Positions 24,498 to 33,127 of a stretch of DNA of 64,000 bases are shown here, piece after piece. This DNA comes from Acanthamoeba castellanii str. Neff (Eukaryota; Discosea; Longamoebia; Acanthamoebidae). The stretch spans positions 62,001 to 126,000 of the forward strand of contig NW_004457702.1 of assembly GCF_000313135.1 (NCBI RefSeq). Direction: 5' to 3'. Numbering within the stretch: position 1 is the stretch's first letter; each line of letters starts with the position of its first letter. The translations under genes and the position numbers were made by a program. The notes under the pieces are model-generated. The model searched no databases. It was not told the origin of the DNA and saw only the letters and a list, made by a program, of their open reading frames with translations.

Positions 24498-25553
24498 AAA
24501 TTCAGACGCCGCCTTCAGCATCAACTGCATGTTCATGGTGGAGCCCCGGTCGTCGAGTACCGCGAGCGACACCGTGTACCTGCGGCACGCCTCCGGCAAG
24601 TACCTGGCCGTGAGCAGCGCCAGCGAGGCCTCGCTCGTGGGCATCCGCACCAACCTGGCCAGGATCGAGTGGGAGTGGAGCCACACGCTCGAGAAGAACA
24701 CGATCGCGCTGCGCTCGCTGGTCACCGGCCGATTCCTGTCGAGCGAGAAGAACCTGGTCAAAGCCGACAAAGAGCAGGCGCGGGCCAACGAGAAGTGGCA
24801 GGTGGAGAAGCTCGACAACCTCGTGTTCCTGCGGTCGTCGCTGGGGGCCTATATGGGCTCCCGGCCCAGCGGCAAGCTCAACGTGCTCGCGCTGGCCCAA
24901 TCGACGCCCACCAGCTGGTTCGCCGACTATCAGCCCGACAAGAAGCTCACCCTCCGCTCCTACCAAGGTCCGCCACGCGACTTCACCACCGCACACGCAC
25001 ACGCACCACCGCACACGCCCACACAGAAGCTCTCGTTGATACGTGTGCAGGTCTCTACCTGGCGCGGAGTGCTGAAGCGTCTGGTGAGAAGGAGGAGCTC
25101 GCCACGCGAGAGGCACCCTACGTGTGGCAGTACGAAGAGGTTGCCGACAAGAAGGACAACACCTGCTGCGTCATCTCCACCTGCGAAGGCGACAAGGTTC
25201 GTCGCCGCACAATTGCTTCACATGCACCGCACCGCACGACACGCACGACACGACACGACCAAGCTCATATCGTTGCGGTGGGCGTGCAGAAGTATCTGTC
25301 GGCCACGTCCAAGGGCGGCCTGTGGCTAACGCCGACCAAGCCCGCAATTGGGTCGCGCGCGATCTTCAGCGAGTCGCCGCTGTGGACGCTGTGTCCGCCG
25401 CGGGCCAAGGAGCTGCACACGGTGAGCCAGCTCGAGGTGCAGCTGGAGCAGTGGGCGGGCAAGGACATGAGCACCTTCCTCAACATCCTCCTGCAGAAGT
25501 TCATGACCTCGCGCGCCAGCTTCCTCTCTGGTGACGCCCTGTTCATGGGCTGA
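17933..25553 (+). CDS. Giant CLU-domain / PH-domain / fascin-like beta-trefoil fusion protein
   Basis: One continuous set of exons, about 1,700 residues and about 30 introns. The N-terminal 300 residues are acidic and Pro-rich with repeated Y-x-x-V/S Tyr motifs (YNPSYEEV, AYEVVP, YNVSDYERV, SYEEVG). A CLU domain follows (19180-21150): GEKFLCRGILLKYAID, AGHELRCCGRI, LMTVVDYRGFRLTAVSM, TICYGSADGGKSVHADY, MHWRGINMRYLGEVRHRL, MVARVAKNIIRAML. A helical, TPR-like stretch comes next (22060-22900). A PH domain lies at 23550-24030 (VKSGYLMHFSEKNKKWKKKW, ending EKEMQEWIEAIRQV). The C-terminus (24260-25553) has several fascin/actin-cross-linker-type repeats (VYLRHASGKYLAVSS, IALRSLVTGRFLSSE). CLU proteins act in mitochondrial positioning and mRNA binding. 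The PH and fascin folds suggest membrane and actin linkage (inference). Start MDKTHTKGKAG chosen; the frame is open further upstream. Confidence 0.82.
24423..24497. repeat. (CA)n microsatellite in an intron
   Basis: A CA tract of about 75 nt fills most of the intron between GKLVI and DAAFSINCMF in the fascin-like region. It is the longest near-pure tract in this gene. Confidence 0.93.
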
Positions 25554-25680
25554 TTTTGAGGCGCACAAACCAACAACCCTGTTTCCCAGCTTTTTCTTGG
25601 TTTGCAAGGGTCCTGAAATCAGTTCTTTCTGTTCCCTTCCCTGTGTGCAACACAAGCCGAGAAAAGACGATCGAGAGAGG

Positions 25681-26067
25681 ATGGGCAAGGGAGCGGAGAG
25701 GAAGAAGAGCTGGAGAAGCAACAAGCGAGACCAGGGCTGGCCGTGGACAGCGATCGACGGGAGTAGAGGCAGCAGGGGTGGTGGCGGCGGCGGCGGTGGT
25801 GGTAAAGGCTCGTCGTGCCTGCGCTCGTGTGCTTGTTGTTTCTTTATTCTGCTGGCGGCGCTGGCGGTGGCCGTGACGGTGGTGGCGCTGGCATCCTCGC
25901 CTGCCCTCAAGAGCCATGCCGATGATGCGGTGGAGGAGCTCAAGAGCCGTGCCGATGTTGCGGTGGAGCAGCTCAAGAGCTACGTCGACGCTGCGATGGA
26001 GAAGATTCACGACCTCACCGCCAGCCGCTCGCCTAGCCCCCCACCCCCTACGAAGATTCAGATGTAG
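25681..26067 (+). CDS. Small single-pass membrane protein with three 11-residue repeats
   Basis: An intronless frame of 128 residues starts 128 nt after the CLU fusion stop. The N-terminus is basic with a Gly run (SRGSRGGGG). A Cys-rich hydrophobic segment follows (LRSCACCFFILLAALAVAVT), a good transmembrane helix. Then come three consecutive 11-residue units (LKSHADDAVEE, LKSRADVAVEQ, LKSYVDAAMEK), an amphipathic helix pattern, and a Pro-rich tail (SPSPPPPTKIQM). No family is recognised. Alternatively this is 3' UTR of the upstream gene, but the protein-level repeat with synonymous differences argues for coding. Confidence 0.6.
   Translation: MGKGAERKKSWRSNKRDQGWPWTAIDGSRGSRGGGGGGGGGKGSSCLRSCACCFFILLAALAVAVTVVALASSPALKSHADDAVEELKSRADVAVEQLKSYVDAAMEKIHDLTASRSPSPPPPTKIQM
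25906..26004 (+). repeat. Three tandem 33-nt coding repeats
   Basis: Units at 25906-25938, 25939-25971 and 25972-26004 each begin CTCAAGAGC and encode an 11-residue helix unit. The third unit is the most diverged. Confidence 0.85.
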
Positions 26068-26399
26068 GCGACGGCCCTCCTCACTTTTATCGAAGGCAAA
26101 ATTGAACCAATGAAAAAGTGACACGTCAGCTGCGAGATAGCGTGATTGATTGAAATCTTTCGAGATCGCGAGTTTGTGTAGCACTGCCAATCTCAAACGG
26201 CACCATGTCCAAGGCCAGGGGAAGAAGAGGAAATGTGCCCGAGGTGGCGCTGATAGATAAGGAACACGCCTTCATTCTCGAAATTGAGAGATGGTAACTG
26301 AGCCGCGCCCGATTGTCAAGACAAGATTAATGTAATCTAATTTTTGCTGCGCCTGTCGTGTTTGCAGTAATTCCTGATCCATCTATCGAACTTGTGCCA
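26068..26399 (+). other. Gap with a possible unplaced 5' exon
   Basis: An ATG at 26205 opens MSKARGRRGNVPEVALIDKE and reaches a GT donor at 26294. Splicing to the only obvious acceptor (about 26368) goes out of frame with the exon starting at 26400. It may be a separate short exon, a mis-read base, or noise. Confidence 0.35.
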
Positions 26400-26973
26400 A
26401 TGGAATTGCTGCCGTTCTGGAGCAAGCCTTTCCTGCCGCGCAAGGTCATCTCCTCCCCTCTACTCAAACACGGCAGTGCGTTCTGACTTCTTGGCGTGGC
26501 CCGCAACAGTTCAGCATAACCCCAGCGGGAAGCCTCGCAAGGTTCCCCCTTCGGATTGCGGTGCTGTGTGGGGCTCTCTTGCTCATGTGTTGATATCTCT
26601 GTGTGTTCCCCTCCAGGGGTCGTTTGAAGTGGTGAAGCGGCAACATGAAGAAGAAGAAGAGGACGAGGTGCTGCTCTTTTCGAAGCTGGACACCTTCGGG
26701 CCGGCCAAGAACAGAGCCCACCTGCCCGCACTGCTCGACGTCCTCGAACTGGTCAAAGCCCAGCTGGGCCTCGGCACCACGCCGCCGGGCAGCGACGAGA
26801 AGGAGCGAAAGGAAGAGGAGGAGCCGACGAGCGGTACGAAGAAGCGGAAGCGGACCGATGCCTGCAAGGACGAAGATGAAGAGAAAGAGAAGGGCGATGA
26901 AGGGGAGAAGCCGGCGCCCAAGCCCAAGCGAGTGGCGAAGCGAACCCGGCGCGAGCCAGCCGTCGCGAACTAA
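26400..26973 (+). CDS. Charged, nuclear-looking hypothetical protein (5' end uncertain)
   Basis: Two exons are supported. MELLPFWSKPFLPRK (26400-26444) joins across an intron with donor GTCATC and acceptor TCCAG to GSFEVVKRQHEEEEEDE... ending KRTRREPAVAN with the stop at 26971-26973. The product has an acidic run, a predicted helical middle (LPALLDVLELVKAQLGLG) and a C-terminal half of alternating acidic and basic clusters with NLS-like KKRKR and KPKRVAKRTRR. I do not recognise a family. An upstream exon at 26205-26293 is possible but out of frame as written. Confidence 0.5.
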
Positions 26974-27331
26974 GCGGAGGCCCACCACGCTCGTGAATCC
27001 AGGGATCTGGGCAGCCTGTCCGCGGCCGCCTTCGTCTTCGCTTTTCCGGGTCTCCAATGAAGGCGCTGTGGGAAAGCCATCGACACTGGCGCCACAGCAC
27101 CTGAGAACAACGACCCCCCGGTTCAGCAAGGCCGAAGGCGCCGCCACACAGCGCACCGCACCTTGGCCAATTCATAAAGGAAAAAATAAAATTATCATTT
27201 TCTCGACCTGAAATTCAGAAATGTTAAAAGAAAAAGAAAAGGTGTGTCTGATTTCACATTTCGATTATTAATCTCATTTTTTGGAGCGAATCAAGCAGAG
27301 GGGGGAGAGGTGGTGAGGAGAAGAGCAAAAC
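26974..27331. other. Intergenic region
   Basis: The stretch is GC-rich at first, then AT-rich with AAAAAATAAAATT near 27180, a plausible poly(A) region. A run of A/G and a short AT-rich block precede the COMMD8 start. No gene is seen. Confidence 0.5.
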
Positions 27332-28539
27332 ATGCAATCGCAAACGCAGGCAGAGGGAGGGTCGGTCACCACGCCGAGAGGAAAGAATGCTGCCGACGCC
27401 GCACCGCCCAAGCTCGGCCTTCTTCCCTCACACCGCCGAAAAGTGGCCTTCATCGCCAAGATTGGCGCCATCGCCCAGAAGATTCCCATCGATCAGGTCC
27501 TGATTGCCCCCCTCATTATTTGCACTCTCCTCGATTTCGAACTTCGTTTGCGTTTCTACTCTGACCTTCCAGGGGTGTCTGCTCGTGCAGTTCGTGCACT
27601 GGGTGGTGGACGAGGTGTGTGGGCGGCAGCCCGACTGGACGAAGCCGTTTGGCGAGGCCAACGCGCAGCCCATGATCGACGCCGTCAAGCTCTTCGTCAT
27701 CAAGGCCGTCGGCGGCGGCCTCAAGAAGGACGACGTACGCGTCTAAGCGCCGCTAACCTTCTTCTCTTCTAATGTCGACATCAGCGACCATCGCTCACCG
27801 ACGACTTTCCGCTGCAGATCGTGCGGGAGCTGAAGGGGTTCAACGTGGCCGACGAGCATGCCACCGTCATCGTCGATTGCATCCTCGTGCGGTAGTCACC
27901 ACACCACACCACAGCTCACTACTCAATCCCCTTTCTCATCGCCGCCTCATTCTCACGTGTGCGGTGGTACGTGTGTCGTGCGTGTGTGTCGTGCGTGTGC
28001 CGTGCGTGCGGCGTTCAGATACACTGACGTGCAGAAGGCCCTGGCTGGGGACACGGCCCATATATCGCCGGCCCACCTCAAGGACTTTGACTGGAAGCTC
28101 CTGGTACTCACCACCACCCACCACCGCCATCGGTACTCCCACGCATGCGCTTGGCTCACTTTTCTTGGATTGCAGCACTCGCTGGCCAGCGACAAGGTGG
28201 CGACGGTGAACGAACCCATCCTGCGCCTCAACCTCACCATCAAGTACCCCCCCCCCGAAACCCGCTGCTGTCTTCCCTTTCGCAACGCTCACTCACACCA
28301 TTCCCCCCCCCCAATCGACTGCGCTGTCGTATGTGTGAAGGGACGAGAACGAGAAGATGAAGGACGTGGTGCTCGAGCTGCCCAAGTCTGAGCTCGACAA
28401 GCTCATCGGCACCCTCCAGCAGGTCAACCAGGTACTACCACCACCAAACCTACCCCCCCTTCCCCCACTCTAGCTGCAGTTCCGTTCTTCTCACCACTTC
28501 GCACGCTTCTGGCAGGTGGTGCAAAAGCTGCGCGTGTAA
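27332..28539 (+). CDS. COMMD8: COMM domain-containing protein 8 (COMMD8)
   Basis: This is a subunit of the Commander (CCC/Retriever) complex that recycles endosomal membrane proteins. The exons give an N-terminal helical domain with the COMMD8-like FVHWVVDEVCGRQPDW. The COMM domain follows: ISPAHLKDFDWKLL, HSLASDKVATVNEPILRLNL, then ELPKSELDKLIGTLQQVNQ and the end VVQKLRV with TAA at 28537-28539. The DFDW, LASDK and helical end match human COMMD8 better than other COMMD members. The start MQSQTQAEGG at 27332 gives an N-terminus about 30 residues longer than the human protein. Six or seven introns. It is convergent with the PAK kinase gene. Confidence 0.85.
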
Positions 28540-28813
28540 CACGGCCTTTTCGCGCGCATCAAAAGGAGGAGGAGGAGAAGAGTGTAAGCAGTAGGCGTAC
28601 CAGGCTGGACGGAGAGAGAAGAGAGAGAATCACGACTGCCGTGGTCAAGGTATTTATTTATTGGTCCGGTGGTTCGTCCGTTGCCGCATCGGTTTCATGC
28701 TTCGTCTTGTGCATCACCAGCATTTGTGTCGAGAAAGAGAGAAAAAAGAAGATGAAAGGAAAGGAAAGGAAGAGCCGATCGATGGTACAGGTGAGAGGAG
28801 AGAAGAAGGTGGT

Positions 28814-31800
28814 TTACTCGTCGGGGATGTACTCCCGCACGCTCTCGTTTTTCGTTCTCTGGACCAACGAGAGCAACTCGCGGGGATCGCACGCCAGCTT
28901 GAGGAACGGATGCTGTTGTGTGTGCCGTGAGTGCGTGTGACCACGGTCAGTGGCTGACGCAAGTCGATGCAACGAGAAGGAGTGCGCGTACAGAGAGCAT
29001 TTGTGTGGAATCGGGACGGAGAGAGGGGTCCATGATGGTGCACTTCTCGATGAAGTCCTTGAACTGCGCCGACATGGCGTCGGGATCCTTGAACGGCGGT
29101 CGACCCTTCTTGGCGATCAAGAACAGCGCCTGCACACGAAGTGGGAGCACCAACGGACGTCAGCAAATGCAAATGCAAATGCAAAAAAGCAAAAAGCAAA
29201 AACAAGGAGAGAGAAGCGAAGCGGGTGAACAAAAAGAACGAAGCCGGGGGAGAGAGAGAGGAGGTGCCTTGAGCATGGACTCCTCGATGTAGGGAGGCGC
29301 GATTTCGAACATCTCCATGGCCATGATGCCGAGGGACCACACGTCGACCTTGCACGTGTAGTGCTGGCCCTTGACCAGCTCGGGCGCCATCCAGAAGGTG
29401 GTACCCACCACTGACTTGCGCGTGTCCTGCGCCGACGACAGCTGCGAGCCGTAACCGAAATCGGCTGTGTGTGTGTGTGTGTGTGTGTTAGCACTCGCGC
29501 GCACGTTTGAGATCTCTTAACGTGGTGAGTGGCTGCGTACTGATCTTGATTTCACCGCCCAGGCCGAGCAGCACATTTTCGGACTTGATGTCCCTGTGGA
29601 TGATGGGCTTGGGTCGGTTGTGGAGGTACTCGATGGCCTCAAGCGTGGACTTGGTAATCGCCGCGATCTGGGGCTCGGTGAGCCGGATGCCCAGCGTGAG
29701 GAGTTCGGAAAGAGAACCGCCGTCCACCAGCTCCATCACCACCTAACCGCCAAATCGCACATCAGCAGCGCCCAAACAGCACGCGTGTGCGTGTGCGTGT
29801 GCGTGTGCGGTGGTGCGTGTGTCGTGTGTTTCATGCGTGCGTGTGCGGTGGTGCGGAAGCGATACCCAGAGGATACCGTCGACGAGGAAGGCGTCGACAA
29901 AGTTGACGATGGCGGCGTGGGTGGACTGCTTCATGATCATGATCTCGTTGATGATGATCTCCTTCTTCACCTGCTTGGCCACCACCATCTGCTTGATCGC
30001 CACCTTCCTGCCGGTGCGCTTGTCCGTGGCCGAGTACACCGCTCCCGACGCTCTGTGTGCCCCCCCCCCCAATCGCCATGTGAGCCCACGCGCGCTGCAA
30101 GAAGCACGTGCGGCGTGTGCGGTGTGTGCGGTGCCAAGTACCCCTGGCCCACGATGGCCATGTCGGTGAAGAGGGTGGTCGGGTCGACTCCCTTGAGCAC
30201 CAAGTCGTCGATCTCCACTCCTGCGGTGGGCGACTCATCGCTTCTGCACCGTGCACGCACGACACGCACCCGTTAGAGCAAAGAAAGAGGCCAGAGGGGC
30301 GAAACGGGGGGGGGGCAGGGTACCCGCCGGCGGGCGGAGGGGCGCCTTGGCCGGGCGGAGCGGGGCGGCCGGAAGGCGAGGGCGGGGCCGGACGCCCCGA
30401 AGGCGACGGCGGCACCGGTCGTCCACCGGGACTCTGTGCCGAGAGATCAGCGTGTGTCGTGCGTCGTGTATCGTGTGTCGTGGGGGGCGTACCCCTGTGG
30501 CGATGGGAGGCTGGGGTCGCGATGACATCGGAGAGCCGGGCGCGGCGGGTGTGGCCGGAGGCAGGGGCCGTCCGCCGGGCGACGGCGTCGGCCGGCCTAG
30601 CGGTGCTGTGTCGACAAACAAATGTGGGGGTTTGGGTCATCAAGGGTCCCCACGAGAGGGGGAAGCGATGGAGGGGGGGGGAGAGAGCGTACTACTGGAG
30701 GGCGGAGTGATGGGCGGAATCAGCACCGACGCGGGGCGCCCGACCGGCACCTGCGGCTCATCCCTGCAGACGAGCGAGCGAGCAAGCAAGCGAGCGAACA
30801 CGAGAAAAAGTGGTCAGAAGGGAAGCCCTATTACTCAACGAGGCTGCGCCAAGCAAGGGGGCCTGGGCGAAGTACCGTGGTGGCGGGGGCGGGAGGTCCC
30901 GGTCGGCGGGGGCCTGCTGGAAGGCGTGCGAAGGGCGCGGCGAGAGGGGCGACGGCGGGGTGGCCCCAACGGCGCGCAGGGAGCTGGGTCCGCCGGGGCC
31001 GGGCATGGCCCTGCCGGGCGATGGCGGCACCACGCCGCGGGGCGAAGGCGCCGGTCGGAGCGGTGGAGTGAAGCCCGCGGGACCGCCCGCGCCGGGCGGC
31101 GGAGGCAGGCCGCGGTCGGCGGTGGTCACCGGTGCGTCTGCGGTGCGAGGCAAGGGGGGCGGCGGCAGGCCGCGGTCGTCGTAGTCGTCGCCCTCGAGCA
31201 GCGGCGCGGGCGGCAGGGGCGGCAGAGCGCGGTCATCCGGTGACCCAACAACCGGCGGCACGCGCTGGCTGAGGGACGTGGGACGGGTGGCCCCATCGCC
31301 CGTGAGGCGCTGGTTCAGAGAATGCGGGCGCGGGGAGAGGAGCCCGGAGGGCGGGGGCAGCGCCTGGGCGGCGTTGGTCAGGCCGCGGGGCGACGAGGCC
31401 ACGGGCAGCCGCGGGACGGACGCGGGAGAGTTGCGGGGCGAGGCCGAGCCTGTTGTGCGCCCGTCGACATCAGCGTGCGCGTCGTTGGTCGTGTCGTGGT
31501 GCGTGTCGTGTCGTGTCGTGTCGTGTGTCGACAGGCACGGAGGGCGAGGGTACCGGCCTGGGGCGGAGGCGGGACGGGCGGGAAGGCGGCAGGGGTGATG
31601 CCGCGGCGCAGGGTCGCCATACGCTGCTGGATGGCGCTGCCGGCGAGATTGGCCGGTCGCTCCGGCTTGTTTCTGTTGTGGTGTATCGTATGTGTCGTGT
31701 CGTGTGTCGTGTGTGTGTCGTGTGTGTGTCGTGTCGTGTGTCGTGTAGGTTGGGCATCAGTCTACAAAAACCACCGGTTGTCGTCGTGCGGGCGCGCGTA

Positions 31801-32597
31801 CTGTTCGAACTGCATGACCTTGAACACGCTCACGAGCATGTCGGCATCCTCGGCGATTTCCTGGGCCGACAGACCCGCCTGACCCAACATCACCTTCCAC
31901 TCTTGCGGAATGCCCTAGGAATGTATGCACAGCACAACACATCGCACGCACTCGTCAGAGGAGGAGGAAGAAGGCGAAGATGACGATCATGATGGTAAAG
32001 AAGAAGAAGAAGAAGATGGTGGTGTGGTGATGGTGATGCGTGTGAGCAAGGGATCCGAGCGTATATATGTTACGGAGTTGGTAATTAATGGTTTGGTGGT
32101 GATCGCCCAGTCAGGAACGCCCAAGAACCAAAATAATAAAAATAAATAAAAGCACACACCACGCACTCGAGCACGCTCCACACTCGCAACCGCACGAGGC
32201 CAAGAACAAGAAGGAGAAGGGGACGGAGTAGAACAAGAAGAAGATGAAGGTGAGTGGAAGGCGAAGGTACCTCGAACATGCCGGTGTCGGGGTTGAAGCC
32301 GATATGCATCTCGCGCTTGAAGTTGGTGGGGGTGCCGATGACGCGGCCGACCATGGGCTCGTCCTTGCCCCCCTTCTTGTCCTTCTTGGTGCCCTTGGCC
32401 TCCTTCTTCTTGGCCTTCTCCTCCTCCTTCTTCCGCTTGGCCGACTGCTTCTCCCACTCCTTCTTCTTGGCCTTCTCCTCCTCCTTCTTCCGCTTCTCCT
32501 CGGTCTCGCGCGCTCGCTGCTGCTCCTTCTCGTAGAACTTGCGCCGGTCCTCTTCGTTCAGCGAGTAGGGGTCCACCACCTTCGTCTTCTTCGACAT
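28814..32597 (-). CDS. MIHCK: PAK/Ste20 kinase, probable myosin I heavy chain kinase (MIHCK)
   Basis: Exon 1 (32271-32597) encodes MSKKTKVVDPYSLNEEDRRK, a long Lys/Glu-rich segment and the first half of a CRIB/PBD (VIGTPTNFKREMHIGF), completed in exon 2 (GIPQEWKVML). About 330 residues of Pro-rich linker follow (31600-30250; repeats such as SPSGRPAPP and DRGLPPPP). The kinase domain has VGQGASGAVYSA, the Lys in VAIKQM, HRDIKSEN, TDFGYG, GTTFWMAPE and end EYIPDE. The activation-loop phosphosite position is a Ser (RKSVVGTT). It lies 126 residues from the C-terminus, as remembered for Acanthamoeba MIHCK (Ser627 of 753). My splicing totals about 790 residues, so an exon may differ. MIHCK is activated by Rac/Cdc42 and acidic lipid and phosphorylates class I myosins. 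One intron uses a GC donor (29130-29267). Confidence 0.85.
31499..31747. repeat. GTGTCGT-type simple repeats in PAK introns
   Basis: Clusters of GTGTCGT/GTGTGTCGT at 31499-31530 and 31683-31747 lie in two introns of the kinase gene (antisense to it). Confidence 0.75.
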
Positions 32598-33127
32598 CTT
32601 TCTTCTTCTTCTTCTACGCGACCGAATTGATCTCGATTCTTCTTTTCGATAATGATTGTCTCAATCTCCTCGTTCCGTCGATGGGCGGGGGCGAAGCTAT
32701 TATAGAATAAATATAAATAATAAGTAATAAATATATAACTTTACAATTAGCCCTCAGGATCTCGTCGCAGTGTTGAATTGCACTACACGAGTCAAATAAA
32801 TCACACATAAAAGGACGTCAGCGATTGCCATCTTCCTCACCACGTAGGACTGGCAGGGGAGTACCGTGAGACGCAGGACCAAGGGATGGAGCGAGTGTCG
32901 AGGGCGTCGCGGAAACAGACCAGTGCCTCCTGGTTGCCTACAATATTATTATTTAATTTGCTATTATTTATTTGAATGTGTCGACATTATTAGTCACCAG
33001 GGCCACCCGATCATCACGCCACACGCGCCCTTCATTGTGGGGTGTTTGTGTGTTGTGTTGTGTGTGTTGTGTGTGTGTTGTGTGTGTGTGTTTGTGTGTG
33101 TGATGATATTAGTTGTGGCTGTGTCGT
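32598..33127. other. Intergenic region between the kinase and histidine kinase genes
   Basis: The 32698-32750 stretch is very AT-rich. On the minus strand it reads TATTCTATAATAG about 100 nt upstream of the PAK start, a plausible core promoter. A (TG)n-rich tract spans 33042-33104 and ends close to the histidine kinase stop. I see no gene. Confidence 0.5.

Noticed and set aside
22744..24510. Possible separate PH-domain gene starting within the CLU fusion
   Set aside because: Exons from the CLU helical region through PH join in frame (ISLYYFALSFRDYRQELMKEW onward), and no promoter, stop or start separates them. Kept as one gene, with cDNA suggested as the test.
30251..31243. 330-residue Gly/Arg-rich frame on the plus strand
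   Set aside because: It is the antisense shadow of the Pro-rich linker of the PAK kinase; CCG/CGG bias opens both strands.
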